Positions 1 to 12,430 of a stretch of 64,000 bases of DNA are shown one piece after another. Numbering within the stretch: position 1 is the first letter of the stretch; the number at the start of each line of letters is the position of its first letter. Origin of the DNA: Micromussa lordhowensis (taxonomy: Eukaryota; Cnidaria; Anthozoa; Scleractinia; Lobophylliidae); contig OZ026599.1 in NCBI GenBank assembly GCA_964020085.1, positions 30,318,274 through 30,382,273 of the forward strand, written 5' to 3'. The notes beneath the pieces are model-generated. The model did not search any database and had not been told where the DNA came from. It saw only the letters and a list, made by a program, of their open reading frames with translations. A program made the position numbers and the translations under genes.

Positions 1-354
1 CATGTCCTAACTACAATTTCCTTAAAGTGCCAACCTAGCACAACATTTTGCTGCAAACCGCGCCTCTAAAAGTGCCTGTGGAGCCGAGCTATGTCAAATT
101 TGCCAAGGGGACCCCCAGCGCGCGTTTTCTGAAATTCTGCAAAGTTGGGAGCAGGTCAAACTCCTGCAAAAAGAAGGCCAGAAAAAACACCCTGCCGCGA
201 ATGCCATCATGTTCTAACTACAATTTCCTTGAAGTGCCAACCTAGCACAACATTTTGCTGCAAACCGCGCCTCTAAAAGTGCCCGTGGAGCCGAGCTATG
301 TCAAATTTGCCAAGGGGATCCCCAACGCGTGTTTTCTGAAATTCTGCAAAGTTG
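1..354. repeat. Left-edge monomers, related to 3343-3756
   Basis: This holds a partial monomer (47 bases), the monomer at 48 and most of the monomer at 255. The monomer at 48 carries the variant AGTGCCTGTGG, also found in the monomer at 3343, and the next monomer also has a counterpart at 3550. The stretch is therefore the start of a block that recurs, diverged, at about 3.3-4.8 kb. There is no gene or non-repeat sequence. Confidence 0.75.
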
Positions 355-1409
355 GGAGCAGGTCAAACTCCTGCAAAAAGAAGGCATGAAAAAACACCCT
401 GGCGCGAATGCCATCATGTTTTAACTACAATTTCCTTAAAGTGCCAACCTAGCGCAACATTTTGCTGCAAACCGCGCCTCTAAAAGTGCCCGTGGAGCCG
501 AGCTATGTCAAATTTGCTAAGGGGACCCCCAGCGCGCGTTTTCTGAAATTCTGCAAAGTTGGGAGCAGGTCAAACTCCTGCAAAAAGAAGGCCAAAAAAA
601 ACACCCTGGCGCGAATGTTATCATGTGCTAACTACGATTTCCTTGAAGTGCCAACCTAGCGCAACATTTTGCTGCAAACCGCACCTCTAAAAGTGCCCGT
701 GGAGCCGAGCTATGTCAAATTTGCCAAGGGGACCCCCAGCGCGCGTTTTTTGAAATTCTGCAAAGTTGGGAGCAGGTCAAACTCTTGCAAAAAGAAGGCC
801 AGAAAAAACACCCTGGCGCGAATGCCATCATGTCCTAACTAATATTTCCTTGAAGTGCCAACCTAGCACAACATTTTGCTGCAAACCGCGCTTTTAAAAG
901 TGCCCGTGGAGCTGAGCTATGTCAAATTTGCCAAGGGTCCCCCAGCGCGCGTTTTCTGAAATTCTGCAAAGTTGGGAGCAGGTCAAACTCCTGCAAAAAG
1001 AAGGCCAGAAAAAACACCCTGGCACGAATGCCATCATGTGCTAACTAGAATTTCCTTAAAGTGCCAACCTAGCACAACAGTTTGCTGCAAACCGCGCCTC
1101 TAAAAGGAGCCGAGCTATGTCAAATTTGCCAAGGGGACCCCCAGCGCGCGTTTTCTGAAATTCTGCAAAGTTGGGAGCAGGTCAAACTCCTGCAAAAAGA
1201 AGGCCAGAAAAAAACACCCTGGCGCGAATGCCATCATGTGCTAACTAAAATTTCCTTAAAGTGCCAACCTAGCACAACAGTTTGCTGCAAACCGCGCCTC
1301 TAAAAGTGCCCGTGGAGCCGAGCTATGTCAAATTTGCCAAGGGGACCCCCAGCGCGCGTTTTCTGACATTCTGCAAAGTTGGGAGCAGGTCAAACTCCTG
1401 CAAAAAGAA
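355..1409. repeat. 5-monomer higher-order repeat, copy 1 (1027 bp period)
   Basis: Five distinct monomers starting at 462, 669, 876, 1082 and 1282 recur in the same order 1027 bp later. Diagnostic marks are GGCATGAAAAAAC (near 382), AATGTTATCATGTGC (near 614), the CCAAGGGTCCCCC deletion variant (near 931), and an 8 bp deletion that turns AAAAGTGCCCGTGGAGCC into AAAAGGAGCC (near 1102). The left boundary lies between about 335 and 383, because the variant CCAACGCGTG at about 330 is not shared with the second copy. Confidence 0.85.
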
Positions 1410-2436
1410 GGCATGAAAAAACACCCTGGCGCGAATGCCATCATGTTTTAACTACAATTTCCTTGAAGTGCCAACCTAGCGCAACATTTTGCTGCAAACC
1501 GCGCCTCTAAAAGTGCCGGTGGAGCCGAGCTATGTCAAATTTGCTAAGGGGACCCCCAGCGCGCGTTTTCTGAAATTCTGCAAAGTTGGGAGCAGGTCAA
1601 ACTCCTGCAAAAAGAAGGCCAAAAAAAACACCCTGGCGCGAATGTTATCATGTGCTAACTACGATTTCCTTGAAGTGCCAACCTAGCGCAACATTTTGCT
1701 GCAAACCGCGCCTCTAAAAGTGCCCGTGGAGCCGAGCTATGTCAAATTTGCCAAGGGGACCCCCAGCGCGCGTTTTTTGAAATTCTGCAAAGTTAAGAGC
1801 AGGTCAAACTCTTGCAAAAAGAAGGCCAGAAAAAACACCCTGGCGCGAATGCCATCATGTCCTAACTAATATTTCCTTGAAGTGCCAACCTAGCACAACA
1901 TTTTGCTGCAAACCGCGCTTTTAAAAGTGCCCGTGGAGCTGAGCTATGTCAAATTTGCCAAGGGTCCCCCAGCGCGCGTTTTCTGAAATTCTGCAAAGTT
2001 GGGAGCAGGTGAAACTCCTGCAAAAAGAAGGCCAGAAAAAACACCCTGGCACGAATGCCATCATGTGCTAACTAGAATTTCCTTAAAGTGCCAACCTAGC
2101 ACAACAGTTTGCTGCAAACCGCGCCTCTAAAAGGAGCCGAGCTATGTCAAATTTGCCAAGGGGACCCCCAGCGCGCGTTTTCTGAAATTCTGCAAAGTTG
2201 GGAGCAGGTCAAACTCCTGCAAAAAGAAGGCCAGAAAAAAACACCCTGGCGCGAATGCCATCATGTGCTAACTAAAATTTCCTTAAAGTGCCAACCTAGC
2301 ACAACAGTTTGCTGCAAACCGCGCCTCTAAAAGTGCCCGTGGAGCCGAGCTATGTCAAATTTGCCAAGGGGACCCCCAGCGCGCGTTTTCTGACATTCTG
2401 CAAAGTTGGGAGCAGGTCAAACTCCTGCAAAAAGAA
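1410..2436. repeat. 5-monomer higher-order repeat, copy 2 (1027 bp period)
   Basis: This is a tandem duplicate of the preceding block: monomers at 1489, 1696, 1903, 2109 and 2309 match those at 462-1282 in order and in indels, including the 8 bp deletion. Only scattered substitutions separate the copies, such as GTGCCGGTGG near 1512 and GTTAAGAGC near 1793. The period is 8 bp shorter than 5 x 207 because of the deletion and other small length changes carried by both copies. Confidence 0.85.
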
Positions 2437-3342
2437 GGCCAGAAAAAACACCCTGGCGCGAATGCCATGATGTCCTAACAAAGATTTCGTTGATGTGCCA
2501 ATCTAGCACAACATTTGGCTGCAAACCGCGCCTCTAAAAGTGCCCGTAGAGCCGAGCTATTTTAAATTTGCCAAGGAGACCCCCAGCGCGCGTTTTCTGA
2601 AATTCTGCAAAGTTGGGAGCAGGTCAAACTTCTGCAAAAAGAAGGCCAGAAAAAACACCCTGGCGCGAATGCCATCATGTCCTAACAAGCATTTCCTTGA
2701 AGTGCCAACCTAGCACAACATTTTGCTTTAAACCGCGTCTCTAAAAGTGCCCGTGGAGCCGAGCTATGTCAAATTTGCCAAGGGGACCCCAGCGCGCGTT
2801 TTCTGAAATTCTGCAAAGTTGGGAGCAGGTCAAACTCCTGCAAAAAAAAGGCCAGAAAAAACACCCTGGCCCGAAATCCATTATGTTTTAACTAAGATTT
2901 CCTTAAAGTGCCAACCTAGCACAACATTTTGCTGCAAACCGCGCCTCTAAAAGTGCCCGTGGAGCCGAGCTATGTCAAATTTGCCAAGGGGACCCCCAGC
3001 GCGCGTTTTCTGAAACTCTGCAAAGTTGGGAGCAGGTCAAACTCAAACAAAAAGAAGGCCAAAAAAAACACCCCGGCGCGAATGCCATCATGTCCTAGCT
3101 AGCATTTCCTTGAAGTGCCAACCTAGCACAAGATTTTGCTGCAATCCGCGCCTCTAAAAGTGCCCGTGGAGCCGAGCTATGTCAAATTTGCCAAGGGGAC
3201 CCCCAGAGCGCGTTTTCTGAAATTCTGCATAGTTGGGAGCAGGTCAAACTCCTGCAAAAAGAAGGCCAGAAAAAACACCCTGGCGCGAATGCCATCATGT
3301 GCTAACTAAAATTTCCTTAAAGTGCCAACCTAGCACAACATT
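2437..3342. repeat. Diverged single monomers
   Basis: Four monomers here (starts near 2516, 2723, 2929 and 3136) carry many private changes and no clear higher-order order. Examples are CATTTGGCTGC near 2512, CTATTTTAAATTTGCC near 2557, GCTTTAAACCGCG near 2725, CTCAAACAAAAAG near 3042 and CCCCAGAGCGCG near 3201. The stretch looks older or less homogenised than its neighbours. Confidence 0.7.
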
Positions 3343-4790
3343 TTGCTGCAAACCGCGCCTCTAAAAGTGCCTGTGGAGCCGAGCTATGTCAAATTTGCCA
3401 AGGGGACCCCCAGCGCGCGTTTTCTGAAATTCTGCAAAGTTATGAGCAGGTCAAACTCCTGCAAAAAGAAGGCCAGAAAAAACACCCTGGCGCGAATGCC
3501 ATCATGTTCTAACTACAATTTCCTTGAAGTGCCAACCTAGCACAACATTTTGCTGCAAACCGCGCCTCTAAAAGTGCCCGTGGAGCCGAGCTATGTCAAA
3601 TTTGCCAAGGGGACACCCAACGCGCGTTTTCTGAAATTCTGCAAAGTTGGGAGCAGGTCAAACTCCTGCAAAAAGAAGGCCAAAAAAAACACCCTGGCGC
3701 GAATGCTATCATGTTTTAACTACAATTTCCTTGAAGTGGCAACCTAGCACAACATTTTGCTGCAAACCGCGCCTCTAAAAGTGCCCGTGGAGCCGAGCTA
3801 TGTCAAATTTGCTAAGGGGACCCTCAGCGCGCGTTTTCTAAAATTCTGCAAAGTTGGGAGCAGGTCAAACTCCTGCAAAAAGAAGGCCAAAAAAAACTCC
3901 CTGGCGCGAATGTTATCATGTGCTAACTACGATTTCCTTGAAGTGCCAACCTAGCGCAACATTTTGCTGCAAACCGCGCCTCTAAAAGTGCCCGTGGAGC
4001 CGAGCTATAACAAATTGGCCAAGGGGACCCCCAGCGCGCGTTTTTTGAAATTCTGCAAAGTTGGGAGCAGGTCAAACTCTTGCAAAAAGAAGGCCAGAAA
4101 AAACACCCTGGCGCGAATGCCATCATGTCCTACCTAGGATTTCCTTGAAGTGCCAACCTAGCACAACATTTTGCTGCAAACCGCGGCTTTAAAAGTGCCC
4201 GTGGAGCTGAGCTATGTCAAATTTGCCAAGGGTCCCCCAGCGCGCGTTTTCTGAAATTCTGCAAAGTTGGGAGCAGGTGAAACTCCTGCAAAAAGAAGGC
4301 CAGAAAAAACACCCTGGCGCGAATGCCATCATGTCCTAACTACAATTTCCTTGAAGTGCCAACCTAGCACAACATTTTGCTGCAAACCGCGCCTCTAAAA
4401 GTGCCCGTGGAGCCGAGCTATGTCAAATTTGCCAAGGGGACCCCCAGCGCGCGTTTTCTGAAATTCTGCAAAGTTGAGAGCAGGTCAAACTCCTGCAAAA
4501 AGAAGGCCAGAAAAAACACCCTGGCGCGAATGCCATCATGTGCTAACTAGAATTTCCTTAAAGTGCCAACCTAGCACAACAGTTTGCTGCAAACCGCGCC
4601 TCTAAAAGGGGCCGAGCTATGTCAAATTTGCCAAGGGGACCCCCAGCGCGCGTTTTCTGAAATTCTGCAAAGTTGGGAGCAGGTCAAACTCCTGCAAAAA
4701 GAAGGCCAGAAAAAACACCCTGGCGCGAATGCCATCATGTGCTAACTACAATTTCCTTAAAGTGCCAACCTAGCACAACATTTTGCTGCA
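3343..4790. repeat. Diverged third copy of the left block with an extra monomer
   Basis: Monomers at 3343, 3550, 3757, 3964, 4171 and 4585 correspond in order to those at 48, 255, 462, 669, 876 and 1082. Shared marks include AGTGCCTGTGG (3343), AATGTTATCATGTGC (near 3910), GCTGAGC with GGGTCCCCC (near 4206-4235) and an 8 bp deletion giving AAAAGGGGCCGAG (near 4605). One additional ordinary monomer at about 4377 separates the last two, so the block is longer by one unit. More substitutions separate it from 48-1300 than separate the two 1027 bp copies, suggesting an earlier duplication. Confidence 0.7.
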
Positions 4791-6712
4791 AACCGCGTCT
4801 CTAAAAGTGCCCGTGGAGCCGAGCTATGTCAAATTTGCCAAGGGGACCCCCAGCGCGCGTTTTCTGAAATTCTGCAAAGTTGGGAGCAGGTCAAACTCCT
4901 GCAAAAAGAAGGCCAGAAAAAACACCCTGGCGCGAATGATATCATGTCCTAACTAGAATTTCCTTGTAGTGCTAACCTAGCACAACATTTTGCTGCAAAC
5001 CGCGCCTCTAAAAGTGCCCGTGGAGCCGAGCTATGTCAAATTTGCCAAGGGGACCCCCAGCGCGCGTTTTCTGAAATTCTGCAAAGTTGGGAGCAGGTCA
5101 AACTCCTGCAAAAAGAAGGCTAAAAAAAAACACCCTGGCGCGAATGCCATCATGTCCTAACTAAAATTTCCTTGAAGTGCCAACCTAGCACAACATGTTG
5201 CTGCAAACCGCGCCTCTAAAAGTGCCCGTGGAGCCGAGGTATGTCAAATTTGCCAAGGGGACCCCCAGCGCGCGTTTTCTGAAATTCTGCAAAGTTGGGA
5301 GCAGGTCAAACTCCTGCAAAAAGAAGGCCAGAAAAAACACCCTTTCGCGAATGCCATCATGTCTTAACTAACATTTCCTTGAAGTGCCAACCTAGCACAA
5401 CATTTTGCTGCAAACCGCGCCTCTAAAAGTGCCCGTGGAGCCGAGCTATGTCAAATTTGCCAAGGGGACCCCCAGCGCGCGTTTTCTGAAATTCTGCAAA
5501 GTTGGGACCAGGTCAAACTCCTGCAAAAAGAAGGCCAGAAAAAACACCCTGGTGCGAATGCCATCATGTCCTAACTAGAATCTCCTTAAGGTGCCAACCT
5601 AGCACAACATTTTGCTGCAAACTGCGCCTCTAAAAGTGCCCGTGGAGCCGAGCTATGTCAAATTTGCCAAGGGGACCCCCAGCGCGCGTTTTCTGAAATT
5701 CTGCAAAGTTGGGAGCAGGTCAAACTCCTGCAAAAAGAAGGCCAGAAAAAAACACCCTGGCGCGAATGCCATCATGTCCTAACTAAGATTTCCTTGAAGT
5801 GCCAACCTAGCACAACATTTTGCTGCAAACCGCGCCTCTAAAAGTGCCCGTGGAGCCGAGCTATGTCAAATTTGCCAAGGGGACCCCCAGCGCGCGTTTT
5901 CTGAAATTCTGCAAAGTTGGGAGCAGGTCAAACTCCTGCAAAAAGAAGGCCAAAAAAAACACCCTGGCGCGAATGCCATCATGTCCTAACTACAATTTCC
6001 TTCAAGTGCGAACCTAGCACAACATTTTGCTGCAAACCGCGCCTCTAAAAGTGCCCGTGGAGCCGAGCTATGTCAAATTTGCCAAGGGGACCCCAACGCG
6101 CGTTTTCTGAAATTCTGCAAAGTTGGGAGCAGGTCAAACTCCTGCAAAAAGAAGGCCACAAAAAACACCCTGGCGCGAATGCCATCATGTCCTAACTAGA
6201 ATTTCCTTCAAGTGCCAACCTAGCACAACATTTTGCTGCAAACCGCGCCTCTAAAAGTGCCCGTGGAGCCGAGCTATGTAAAATTTTCCAAGGGGACCCC
6301 CAGCGCGCGTTTTCTGAAATTCTGCAAAGTTGGGAGCAGGTCAAACTCCTGCAAAAAGAAGGCCAGAAAAAACACCCTGGCGCGAATGCCATCATGTCCT
6401 AACTTCAATTTCCGTAAAGTGCCAACCTAGCACAACATTTTGCTGCAAACCGCGCCTCTAAAAGTGCCCGTGGAGCCGAGCTATGTCAAATTTGCCAAGG
6501 GGACCCCCAGCGCGCGTTTTCTGAAATTCTGCAAAGTTGGGAGCAGGTCAAACTCCTGCAAAAAGAAGGCCAGAAAAACACCCAGACGCGAATGCCATCA
6601 TGTCCTATCTAAAATTTCCTTGAAGTGCCAACCTAGCACAACATTTTGCTGCAAACCGCGCCTCTAAAAGTGCCCGTGGAGCCGAGCTATGTCAAATTTG
6701 CCAAGGGGACCC
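4791..6712. repeat. Monomeric stretch without clear higher-order period
   Basis: About nine monomers with mixed variants. Near 5198-5240 is a GAGGTATG-type monomer preceded by ACATGTTGCTGC, the type seen again at 11.2, 11.6, 12.2 and 13.3 kb. Near 5577 AGAATCTCCTTAAGGTGCC resembles monomers at about 11.0 and 61.9-62.3 kb. The stretch therefore holds members of types that are dispersed over the outer parts of the window. No gene was seen. Confidence 0.7.
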
Positions 6713-7955
6713 CCAGCGCGCGTTTTCTGAAATTCTGCAAAGTTGGGAGCAGGTCAAACTCCTGCAAAAAGAAGGCCAAAAAAAACACCCTGGCGCGAAT
6801 GCCATCATGTCCTAACTCGGATTTCCTTTAAAGTGCCAACTTAGCACAACATTTTGCTGCAAACCGCGCCTCTAAAAGTGCCCGTGGAGCCGAGCTATGT
6901 CAAATTTGCCAAGGGGACCCCCAGCGCGCGTTTTCTGAAATTCTGCAAAGTTGGGAGCAGGTCAAACTCTTGCAAAAAGAAGGCTAGAAAAAACACCCTG
7001 GCGCGAATGCCATCATGTCCTAACTAGGATTTCCTTAAAGTGCCAACCCAGCACAACATTTTGCTGCAAACCGCGCCTCTAAAAGTGCCCGTGGAGCCGA
7101 GCTATGTCAAATTTGCCAAGGGGACCCCCAGCGCGCGTTTTCTGAAATTCTGCAAAGTTGGGAGCAGGTCAAACTCCTGCAAAAAGAAGGCCAGAAAAAA
7201 CACCCTGGCGCGAATCCCATCATGTTTTAACTAGGATTTTCTTCAAGTGCCAACCTAGCACAACATTTTGCTGCAAACCGCGCCTCTAAAAGTGAACGTG
7301 GAGCCGAGCTATGTCAAATTTGCCAAGGGGACCCCCAGCGCGCGTTTTCTGAAATTCTGCAAAGTTGGGAGCAGGTCAAACTCCTGCAAAAAGAAGGCCA
7401 GAAAAAACACCCTGGCGCGAATGCCATCATGTCCTAACTAGGTTATCCTTGAAGTGCCAACCTAGCACAACATTTTGCTGCAAACCGCGCCTCTAAAAGT
7501 GCCCGTGGAGCCGAGCTATGTCAAATTTGCCAAGGGGACCCCCAGCGCGCGTTTTCTAAAATTCTGCAAAGTTGGGAGCAGGTCAAACTCCTGCAAAAAG
7601 AAGGCCAGAAAAAACACCCTGGCGCGAATGCCATCATGTCGTAACTAAGATTTCCTTCAAGTGCCAACCTAGCACAACATTTTGCTGCAAATCGCGCCTC
7701 TAAAAGTGCCCGTGGAGCCGAGCTATGTCAAATTTGCCAAGGGGACCCCCAGCGCGCGTTTTCTGAAATTCTGCAAAGTTGGGAGCAGGTCAAACTCATG
7801 CAAAAAGAAGGCCAGAAAAAACACCCTGGCGCGAATGCCATCATGTCCTCACTAACATTTCCTTGAATTCCCAACCTAGCACAACATTTTGCTGCAAACC
7901 GCGCCTCTAAAAGTGCCCGTGGAGCCGAGCTATTTCAAATTTGCCAAGGGGACCC
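6713..7955. repeat. 6-monomer higher-order repeat, copy 1 (1243 bp period)
   Basis: A six-monomer unit with rare, easily recognised variants: ACTCGGATTTCCTTTAAAG (near 6817), CCAACCCAGCAC (near 7044), CGAATCCCATCATG (near 7211), AGTGAACGTGG (near 7291), CTAGGTTATCC (near 7437), GTCGTAACTAAG (near 7639), CAAACTCATGC (near 7792) and GAATTCCCAACC (near 7865). All recur exactly 1243 bp later. Confidence 0.9.
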
Positions 7956-9198
7956 TTAGCGCGCGTTTTCTGAAATTCTGCAAAGTTGGGAGCAGGTCAA
8001 ACTCCTGCAAAAAGAAGGCCAAAAAAAACACCCTGGCGCGAATGCCATCATGTCCTAACTCGGATTTCCTTTAAAGTGCCAACTTAGCACAACATTTTGC
8101 TGCAAACCGCGCCTCTAAAAGTGCCCGTGGAGCCGAGCTATGTCAAATTTGCCAAGGGGACCCCCAGCGCGCGTTTTCTGAAATTCTGCAAAGTTGGGAG
8201 CAGGTCAAACTCTTGCAAAAAGAAGGCTAGAAAAAACACCCTGGCGCGAATGCCATCATGTCCTAACTAGGATTTCCTTAAAGTGCCAACCCAGCACAAC
8301 ATTTTGCTGCAAACCGCGCCTCTAAAAGTGCCCGTGGAGCCGAGCTATGTCAAATTTGCCAAGGGGACCCCCAGCGCGCGTTTTCTGAAATTCTGCAAAG
8401 TTGGGAGCAGGTCAAACTCCTGCAAAAAGAAGGCCAGAAAAAACACCCTGGCGCGAATCCCATCATGTTTTAACTAGGATTTTCTTCAAGTGCCAACCTA
8501 GCACAACATTTTGCTGCAAACCGCGCCTCTAAAAGTGAACGTGGAGCCGAGCTATGTCAAATTTGCCAAGGGGACCCCCAGCGCGCGTTTTCTGAAATTC
8601 TGCAAAGTTGGGAGCAGGTCAAACTCCTGCAAAAAGAAGGCCAGAAAAAACACCCTGGCGCGAATGCCATCATGTCCTAACTAGGTTATCCTTGAAGTGC
8701 CAACCTAGCACAACATTTTGCTGCAAACCGCGCCTCTAAAAGTGCCCGTGGAGCCGAGCTATGTCAAATTTGCCAAGGGGACCCCCAGCGCGCGTTTTCT
8801 AAAATTCTGCAAAGTTGGGAGCAGGTCAAACTCCTGCAAAAAGAAGGCCAGAAAAAACACCCTGGCGCGAATGCCATCATGTCGTAACTAAGATTTCCTT
8901 CAAGTGCCAACCTAGCACAACATTTTGCTGCAAATCGCGCCTCTAAAAGTGCCCGTGGAGCCGAGCTATGTCAAATTTGCCAAGGGGACCCCCAGCGCGC
9001 GTTTTCTGAAATTCTGCAAAGTTGGGAGCAGGTCAAACTCATGCAAAAAGAAGGCCAGAAAAAACACCCTGGCGCGAATGCCATCATGTCCTCACTAACA
9101 TTTCCTTGAATTCCCAACCTAGCACAACATTTTGCTGCAAACCGCGCCTCTAAAAGTGCCCGTGGAGCCGAGCTATTTCAAATTTGCCAAGGGGACCC
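7956..9198. repeat. 6-monomer higher-order repeat, copy 2 (1243 bp period)
   Basis: This is a tandem duplicate of 6713-7955 in which every rare variant recurs at +1243. Reading both copies line by line I found no difference. The junction must lie in the central conserved part of the monomer, between the CCCTTAGC variant (near 7953 and 9196) and the GCCAAAAA versus GCCAGAAA difference about 70 bp further on. Related variants reappear at 55.9-59.4 kb and 63.2-63.4 kb. Confidence 0.9.
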
Positions 9199-12100
9199 TT
9201 AGCGCGCGTTTTCTGAAATTCTGCAAAGTTGGGAGCAGGTCAAACTCCTGCAAAAAGAAGGCCAGAAAAAACACCCTGGCGCGAATACCATCATGTCCTA
9301 ACTACCATTTCCTTGAAGTGCCAACCTAGCACAACATTTTGCTGCAAACCGCGCCTCTAAAAGTGCCCGTGGAGCCGAGCTATGTCAAATTTGCCAAGGG
9401 GACCCGCAGCGCGCGTTTTCTGAAATTCTGCAAAGTTGGGAGCAGGTCAAACTCCTGCAAAAAGAAGGCCAAAAAAAACACCCTGGCGCGAATGCCATCA
9501 TGTCCTAACTAACATTTCCTTGAAGTGCCAACCAAGCACAACATTTTGCTGCAAACCGCGCCTCTAAAAGTGCCCGTGGAGCCGAGCTATGTCAAATTTG
9601 CCAAGGGGACCCCCAGCGCGCGTTTTCTAAAATTCTGCAAAGTTCGGAGCAGGTCAAACTCCTGCAAAAAGAAGGCCAGAAAAAACACCCTGGCGCGAAT
9701 GCCATCATGTCGTAGCTAGGATTTCCTTAAAGTGCCAACCTAGCACAACATTTTGCTGCAAACCGCGCCTCTAAAAGTGCCCGTGGAGCCGAGCTATATC
9801 AAATTTGCCAAGGGGACCCCCAGCGCGCGTTTTCTGAAATTCTGCAAAGTTGGGAGCAGGTCAAACTCATGCAAAAAGAAGGCCGGAAAAAACACCCTGG
9901 CGCGAATGCCATCATGTCCTCACTAACATTTCCTTGAAGTGCCAACCTAGCACAACATTTTGCTGCAAACCGCGCCTCTAAAAGTGCCCGTGGAGCCGAG
10001 CTATGTCAAATTTGCCAAGGGGACCCTCAGCGCGCGTTTTCTGAAATTCTGCAAAGTTGGGAGCAGGTCAAACTCCCGCAAAAAGAAGGCCAGAAAAAAC
10101 ACCCTGGCCCGAATGCCATCATGTCCTAACTAGGATTTCCTTAAAGTGCCAACCTAGCACAACATTTTGCTGCAAACCGCGCCTCTAAAACTGCCCGTGG
10201 AGCCGAGCTATGTCAAATTTGCCAAGGGGACCCCCAGCGCGCGTTTTCTGAAATTCTGCAAAGTTGGGAGCAGGTCAAACTCCTGCAAAAAGAAGGCCAG
10301 AAAAAACACCCTGGCGCGAATGCCATCATGTCCTAACTAACATTTCCTTGAAGTGCGAACCTAGCACAACATTTTGCGGCAAACCGCGCCTCTAAAAGTG
10401 CCCGTGGAGCCGAGCTATGTCAAATTTGCCAAGGGGACCCCCAGCGCGCGTTTTCTGAAATTCTGCAAAGTTGGGAGAAGGTCAAACTCCTGCAAAAAGA
10501 AGGCAAGAAAAAAAACACAATGGCGCGAATGCCATCATGTCCTGACTAAGATTTTCTTAAAGTGCCAACCTAGCACAACATTTTCCTGCAAACCGCGCCT
10601 CTAAAAGTGCCCGTGGAGCCGAGCTATGTCAAATTTGCCAAGGGGACCCCCAGCGCGCGTTTTCTGAAATTCTGCAAAGTTGGGAGCAGGTCAAACTCCT
10701 GCAAAAAGAAGGCCAGAAAAAAAACCCTGGCGCGAATGCCATCATGTCCTAACTAGAATTTCCTTGAAGTGCCAACCTAGCACAACATTTTGCTGCAAAC
10801 CGTGCCTCTAAAAGTGCCCGTGGAGCCGAGCTATGTCAAATTTGCCAAGGGGACCCCCAGCGCGCGTTTTCTGAAATTCTGCAAAGTTGGGAGCAGGTCA
10901 AACTCCTGCAAAAAGAAGGCCAGAAAAAACACCCTGGTGCGAATGCCATCATGTCCTAACTAGGATTTCCTTAAGGTGCCAACCTAGCACAACATTTTGC
11001 TGCAAACTGCGCCTCTAAAAGTGCCCGTGGAGCAGAGCTATGTCAAATTTGCCAAGGGGACCCCCAGCGCGCGTTTTCTGAAATTCTGCAAAGTTGGGAG
11101 CAGGTCAAACTGCTGCAAAAAGAAGGCCAAAAAAAACACCCTGGCGCGAATGCCATCATGTCGTAACTAGCATTTCCTTCAAGTGCCAACCTAGCACAAC
11201 ATGTTGCTGCAAACCGCGCCTCTAAAAGTGCCCGTGGAGCCGAGGTATGTCAAATTTGCCAAGGGGACCCCCAGCGCGCGTTTTCTGAAATGCTGCAAAG
11301 TTGGGAGCAGGTCAAACTCCTGCAAAAAGAAGGCCAGAAAAAACACCCTGGCGCGAATGCCATCATGTCCTAACTAGAATTTCTTTAAAGTGCCAACCTA
11401 GCACAACATTTTGCTGCAAACCGCGCCTCTAAAAGTGCCCGTGGAGCCGAGCTATGTCAAATTTGCCAAGGGGATCCCCAGCGCGCGTTTTCTGAAATTC
11501 TGCAAAGTTGGGAGCAGGTCAAACTCCTGCAAAAAGAAGGCCAAAAAAAACACCCTGGCGCGAATGCCATCATGTCCTAACTAGGATTTCCTTCAAGTGC
11601 CAACCTAGCACAACATGTTGCTGCAAATCGCGCCTCTAAAAGTGCCCGTGGAGCCGAGGTATGTCAAATTTGCCAAGGGGACCCTGAGCGCGCGTTTTCT
11701 GAAATGCTGCAAAGTTGGGAGCAGGTCAACCTCCTGCAAAAAGAAGGCCAGAAAAAAACACCCTGGCGCGAATGCCATCATGTCCTAACTAGGATTTCCT
11801 TTAAGTGCCAACCTAGCACAACATTTTGCTGCAAACCGCGCCTCTAAAAGTGCCCGTGGAGCCGAGCTATGTCAAATTTGCCAAGGGGACCCCCAGCGCG
11901 CGTTTTCTGAAATTCTGCAAAGTTGGGAGCAGGTCAAACTCCTGCAAAAAGGAGGCCAAAAAAAAAAACACCCTGGCGCCAACGCTATCAAGTCCTACCT
12001 AAAATTTCCTTGAAGTGCCAAGCAAGCACAACATTTTGCTGCAAACCGCGCCTCTAAAAGTGCCCGTGGAGCCGAGCTATGTCAAATTTGGCAAAGGGAC

Positions 12101-12430
12101 CCCCAGCGCGCGTTTTCTGAAATTCTGCAAAGTTGGGAGCAGGTCAAACTCCTGCAAAAAGAAGGCCAAAAAAAACACCCTGGCGCGAATGCCATCATGT
12201 CCTAACTACGATTTCCTTGAAGTGCGAACCTAGCACAACATGTTGCTGCAAACCGCGCCTCTAAAAGTGCCCGTGGAGCCGAGGTATGTCAAATTTGCCA
12301 AGGGGACCCTCAGCGCGCGTTTTCTGAAATGCTGCAAAGTTGGGAGCAGGTCAAACTCCTGCAAAAAGAAGGCCAGAAAAAACACCCTGGCGCGAATGCC
12401 ATCATGTCCTAACTTGCATTTCCTTAAAGT
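9199..12430. repeat. Mixed monomers including the GAGGTATG type
   Basis: About 16 monomers with no single period. A distinctive type with CATGTTGCTGC, GCCGAGGTATG and GAAATGCTGCAAAG occurs at about 11.2, 11.6 and 12.24 kb; the first two are two monomers apart and the third is three further on. Homopolymer A-runs here vary in length (near 10510 and 11957). The monomers at about 10.3 and 10.6 kb carry local one- or two-base changes. No gene or foreign sequence was seen. Confidence 0.7.

Noticed and set aside
2437..3342. A degenerated gene or foreign insertion in the most diverged monomers
   Set aside because: Every position still aligns to the 207 bp consensus with substitutions and small indels. 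There is no unaligned segment.
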